A program made the translations under genes and the position numbers. Below, piece by piece: positions 55,827-57,198 of a stretch of 57,198 bases of DNA; position 1 is the stretch's first letter, and the number at the start of each line of letters is the position of its first letter. The DNA comes from an uncultured Fretibacterium sp. GTDB lineage: Bacteria; Synergistota; Synergistia; Synergistales; Aminobacteriaceae. The stretch spans positions 1 to 57,198 of the forward strand of contig NZ_CAUUWA010000008.1 of NCBI RefSeq assembly GCF_963548695.1, given 5' to 3'. A model generated the notes under the pieces. It ran no database searches. It saw only the letters and a list, made by a program, of their open reading frames with translations, and had not been told where the DNA came from.

Positions 55827-57088
55827 ATGAAAATGATTGATTACGTTTATACGGCTATACGGCGACAACTGGATATATCAACCGTATGCCAAAAGCCAAA
55901 AGGAAGAGGTATGGGCAGTTCTTTACAAGTAAGGAGACTGCTATTTTTATGGCCGGGTTGTTTGTCATTCCCCAAGACCGCGGTTCCCTTACTATTCTTG
56001 ATCCCGGAGCGGGGTCCGGTATTCTTTCCATAGCGCTCCTTGAAAGGTTGGAGTCGATTGCCGCAATTGACTCTATAGAATTGGTATGTTATGAAAACGA
56101 CTCCAATATCATTGATCTGTTACGCTCAAATTTGGAGTGGACTTGTAAGCGGGCTGCAAAGGCTATTTCTTATAAAATTATAACCGATAACTATATCCTT
56201 AGCCAGATGGTTGATTATAACTGTATGTTGGGAGCAAATCCGAATGCGGACAAGTTCGACATGATTATCGGAAATCCACCTTACATGAAGGTAAGAAAAG
56301 CGGAGGTACCCCCAAGCCATATTCGTATCACAACTACGAGAACCAATAGGGACTTTTCTGAAATAACAGTATTCGATGCACCTTATGATACTGTAGTCTC
56401 GGGGGCAGATAAATACGTCTACTTGGTCACCAACCCCAAAGAGGCAGACACACTCGAAAAACTGAATAACTGGCATTACACGTTGCCAAAGCTTGGTATT
56501 CCCATGAAGACAGGACTTACAGTTGATTTTAGAAATAGGGATGCCTTAAGAAATCAAGACGAAGAAGAAGCTGTGCCGTTATTCTATTCCCAGCATATCA
56601 AAGATGGGCGTGTTGTTTTTCCGATTGGCAAGGAATGTGAATACATCGTGACTGATCAGCCCGGGCTTCTGCAAGATAACGTAAACTATCTCTTCGTAAA
56701 ACGTTTTACTGCAAAAGAGGAAAGACGTAGGCTGCAATGTGGCGTTTACCTGTCAAGGAAATATCCAAGATATAGTAAGATCAGCACACAGAACAAAATC
56801 AATTTTATCGGGGGCATGAAAGAGCTTTCAGAGTGTATTGTGTATGGCCTTTATGTACTTTTCAACTCGACTTTGTATGATAGCTATTACAGAATCTTAA
56901 ATGGTTCTACACAGGTTAATTCAACTGAAATCAATTCTATGCCAGTGCCCTCCCTTACCACGATCGGGGAATTGGGTAAATCGTTGATTGCGTCTCATGA
57001 TACCTCAGAACAGTCCTGCGATGAAATCTTAAGGAGTTACATATATGACCAAGATAGAAGAAGCAAGAACTATAGACCTGTCCTCTAA
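55827..57088 (+). pseudogene. Decayed Eco57I-type adenine-specific DNA methyltransferase
   Basis: From ATG 55886 the frame gives 400 residues with motif I LDPGAGSGILSIAL and motif IV IIGNPPYMKV of N6-adenine methylases, and a specificity-side C-terminus GLTVDFRNRD, VPLFYSQHIKDG, VKRFTAKEERRRLQCGVYL. Two signs of decay: MKMIDYVYTAIRRQLDIST from 55827 looks like the proper N-terminus but is out of frame, with a shift near 55895-55901; and the stretch that normally follows NPPY (about 100 or more residues) is missing between KVRKAEV and SHIRITTT. DNA is AT-rich compared with guaA, pointing to transfer. It probably belonged to a restriction-modification pair. Confidence 0.7.
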
Positions 57089-57176
57089 CCATGTTGAAAA
57101 TTATATATGCCGCAAACCAAAGAGAAACGCAAAGCAAATTTTTAAAGAACATCCCGAGTCGAAGCGTCGGCAATGA
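57045..57176 (+). CDS. Start of a second restriction-modification gene, short or broken
   Basis: ATG 57045 lies eight bases after AAGGAG and overlaps the end of the methyltransferase gene. The frame MTKIEEARTIDLSSNHVENY continues to a stop at 57174-57176, 43 codons. MTKIEEA is how BsuBI/PstI-type endonuclease genes next to such methylases commonly begin, but the rest does not match that family as I know it, so the gene may be truncated or frameshifted. The window ends 22 bases later. Confidence 0.4.
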   Translation: MTKIEEARTIDLSSNHVENYICRKPKRNAKQIFKEHPESKRRQ

Positions 57177-57198
57177 TCTGGACTTTCATCGTATGCTT

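Overview
The window looks like a chromosomal segment of an anaerobic, amino-acid-fermenting, flagellated bacterium. A selenocysteine-dependent glycine reductase operon, three TRAP transporters, many GTG/TTG starts, strong Shine-Dalgarno sites and GC-rich coding DNA fit the phylum Synergistota (Fretibacterium-like). No rRNA is present, so the assignment is inference.

Layout. 1-4.7 kb: end of a YqeY-type gene, then an M20 peptidase, an AbgT-type permease and an orphan amino-acid binding protein. 4.9-7.1 kb: an AT-richer, probably acquired operon on the minus strand (DinJ-like antitoxin, AAA/ABC-type ATPase, PD-(D/E)XK-like protein). 7.3-20.8 kb: a minus-strand TRAP operon facing a plus-strand operon (GntR regulator, PCC-domain protein, acetoin-dehydrogenase-type E1 alpha, E1 beta, E2 and E3, second TRAP transporter, SDR dehydrogenase), which reads as uptake plus oxidative cleavage of a small keto or hydroxy compound. 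20.9-29.9 kb: a minus-strand operon for a 2-hydroxyacid, probably glycerate (third TRAP transporter, LarA-type racemase, GntR regulator, enolase paralogue with altered catalytic residues, glycerate 2-kinase, 2-hydroxyacid dehydrogenase cut short next to a hairpin-rich element). 29.8-32.3 kb: PadR regulator, methyltransferase and MsrAB.

32.8-44 kb is a plastic region. It holds a Card1/DUF1887-like nuclease fused to a winged helix and a long disordered N-terminus; a giant flagellin with csrA and fliW; an Rpn-family nuclease with a deleted relic; duplicated gene ends; a flavin reductase; and an HxlR gene whose 5' fragment is separated from the full copy by a DinJ/PIN toxin-antitoxin pair. 44.1-51.2 kb: grdX-trxA-grdE-grdA-grdB-grdC-grdD on the minus strand, driven by a clear promoter and a glycine riboswitch; in-frame UGA codons in grdA and grdB are selenocysteine. 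51.5-55.4 kb: glmS, guaA and a small DUF6506-like gene. 55.4-57.2 kb: a MITE-like repeat (a related copy, inverted, lies at 120-330) and a decayed adenine methyltransferase with the start of its partner gene.

No tRNA, rRNA or CRISPR array was seen. The strongest candidates for something undescribed are the enolase-like/LarA/glycerate kinase operon, the disordered Card1-like nuclease, and the antitoxin-ATPase-nuclease operon.
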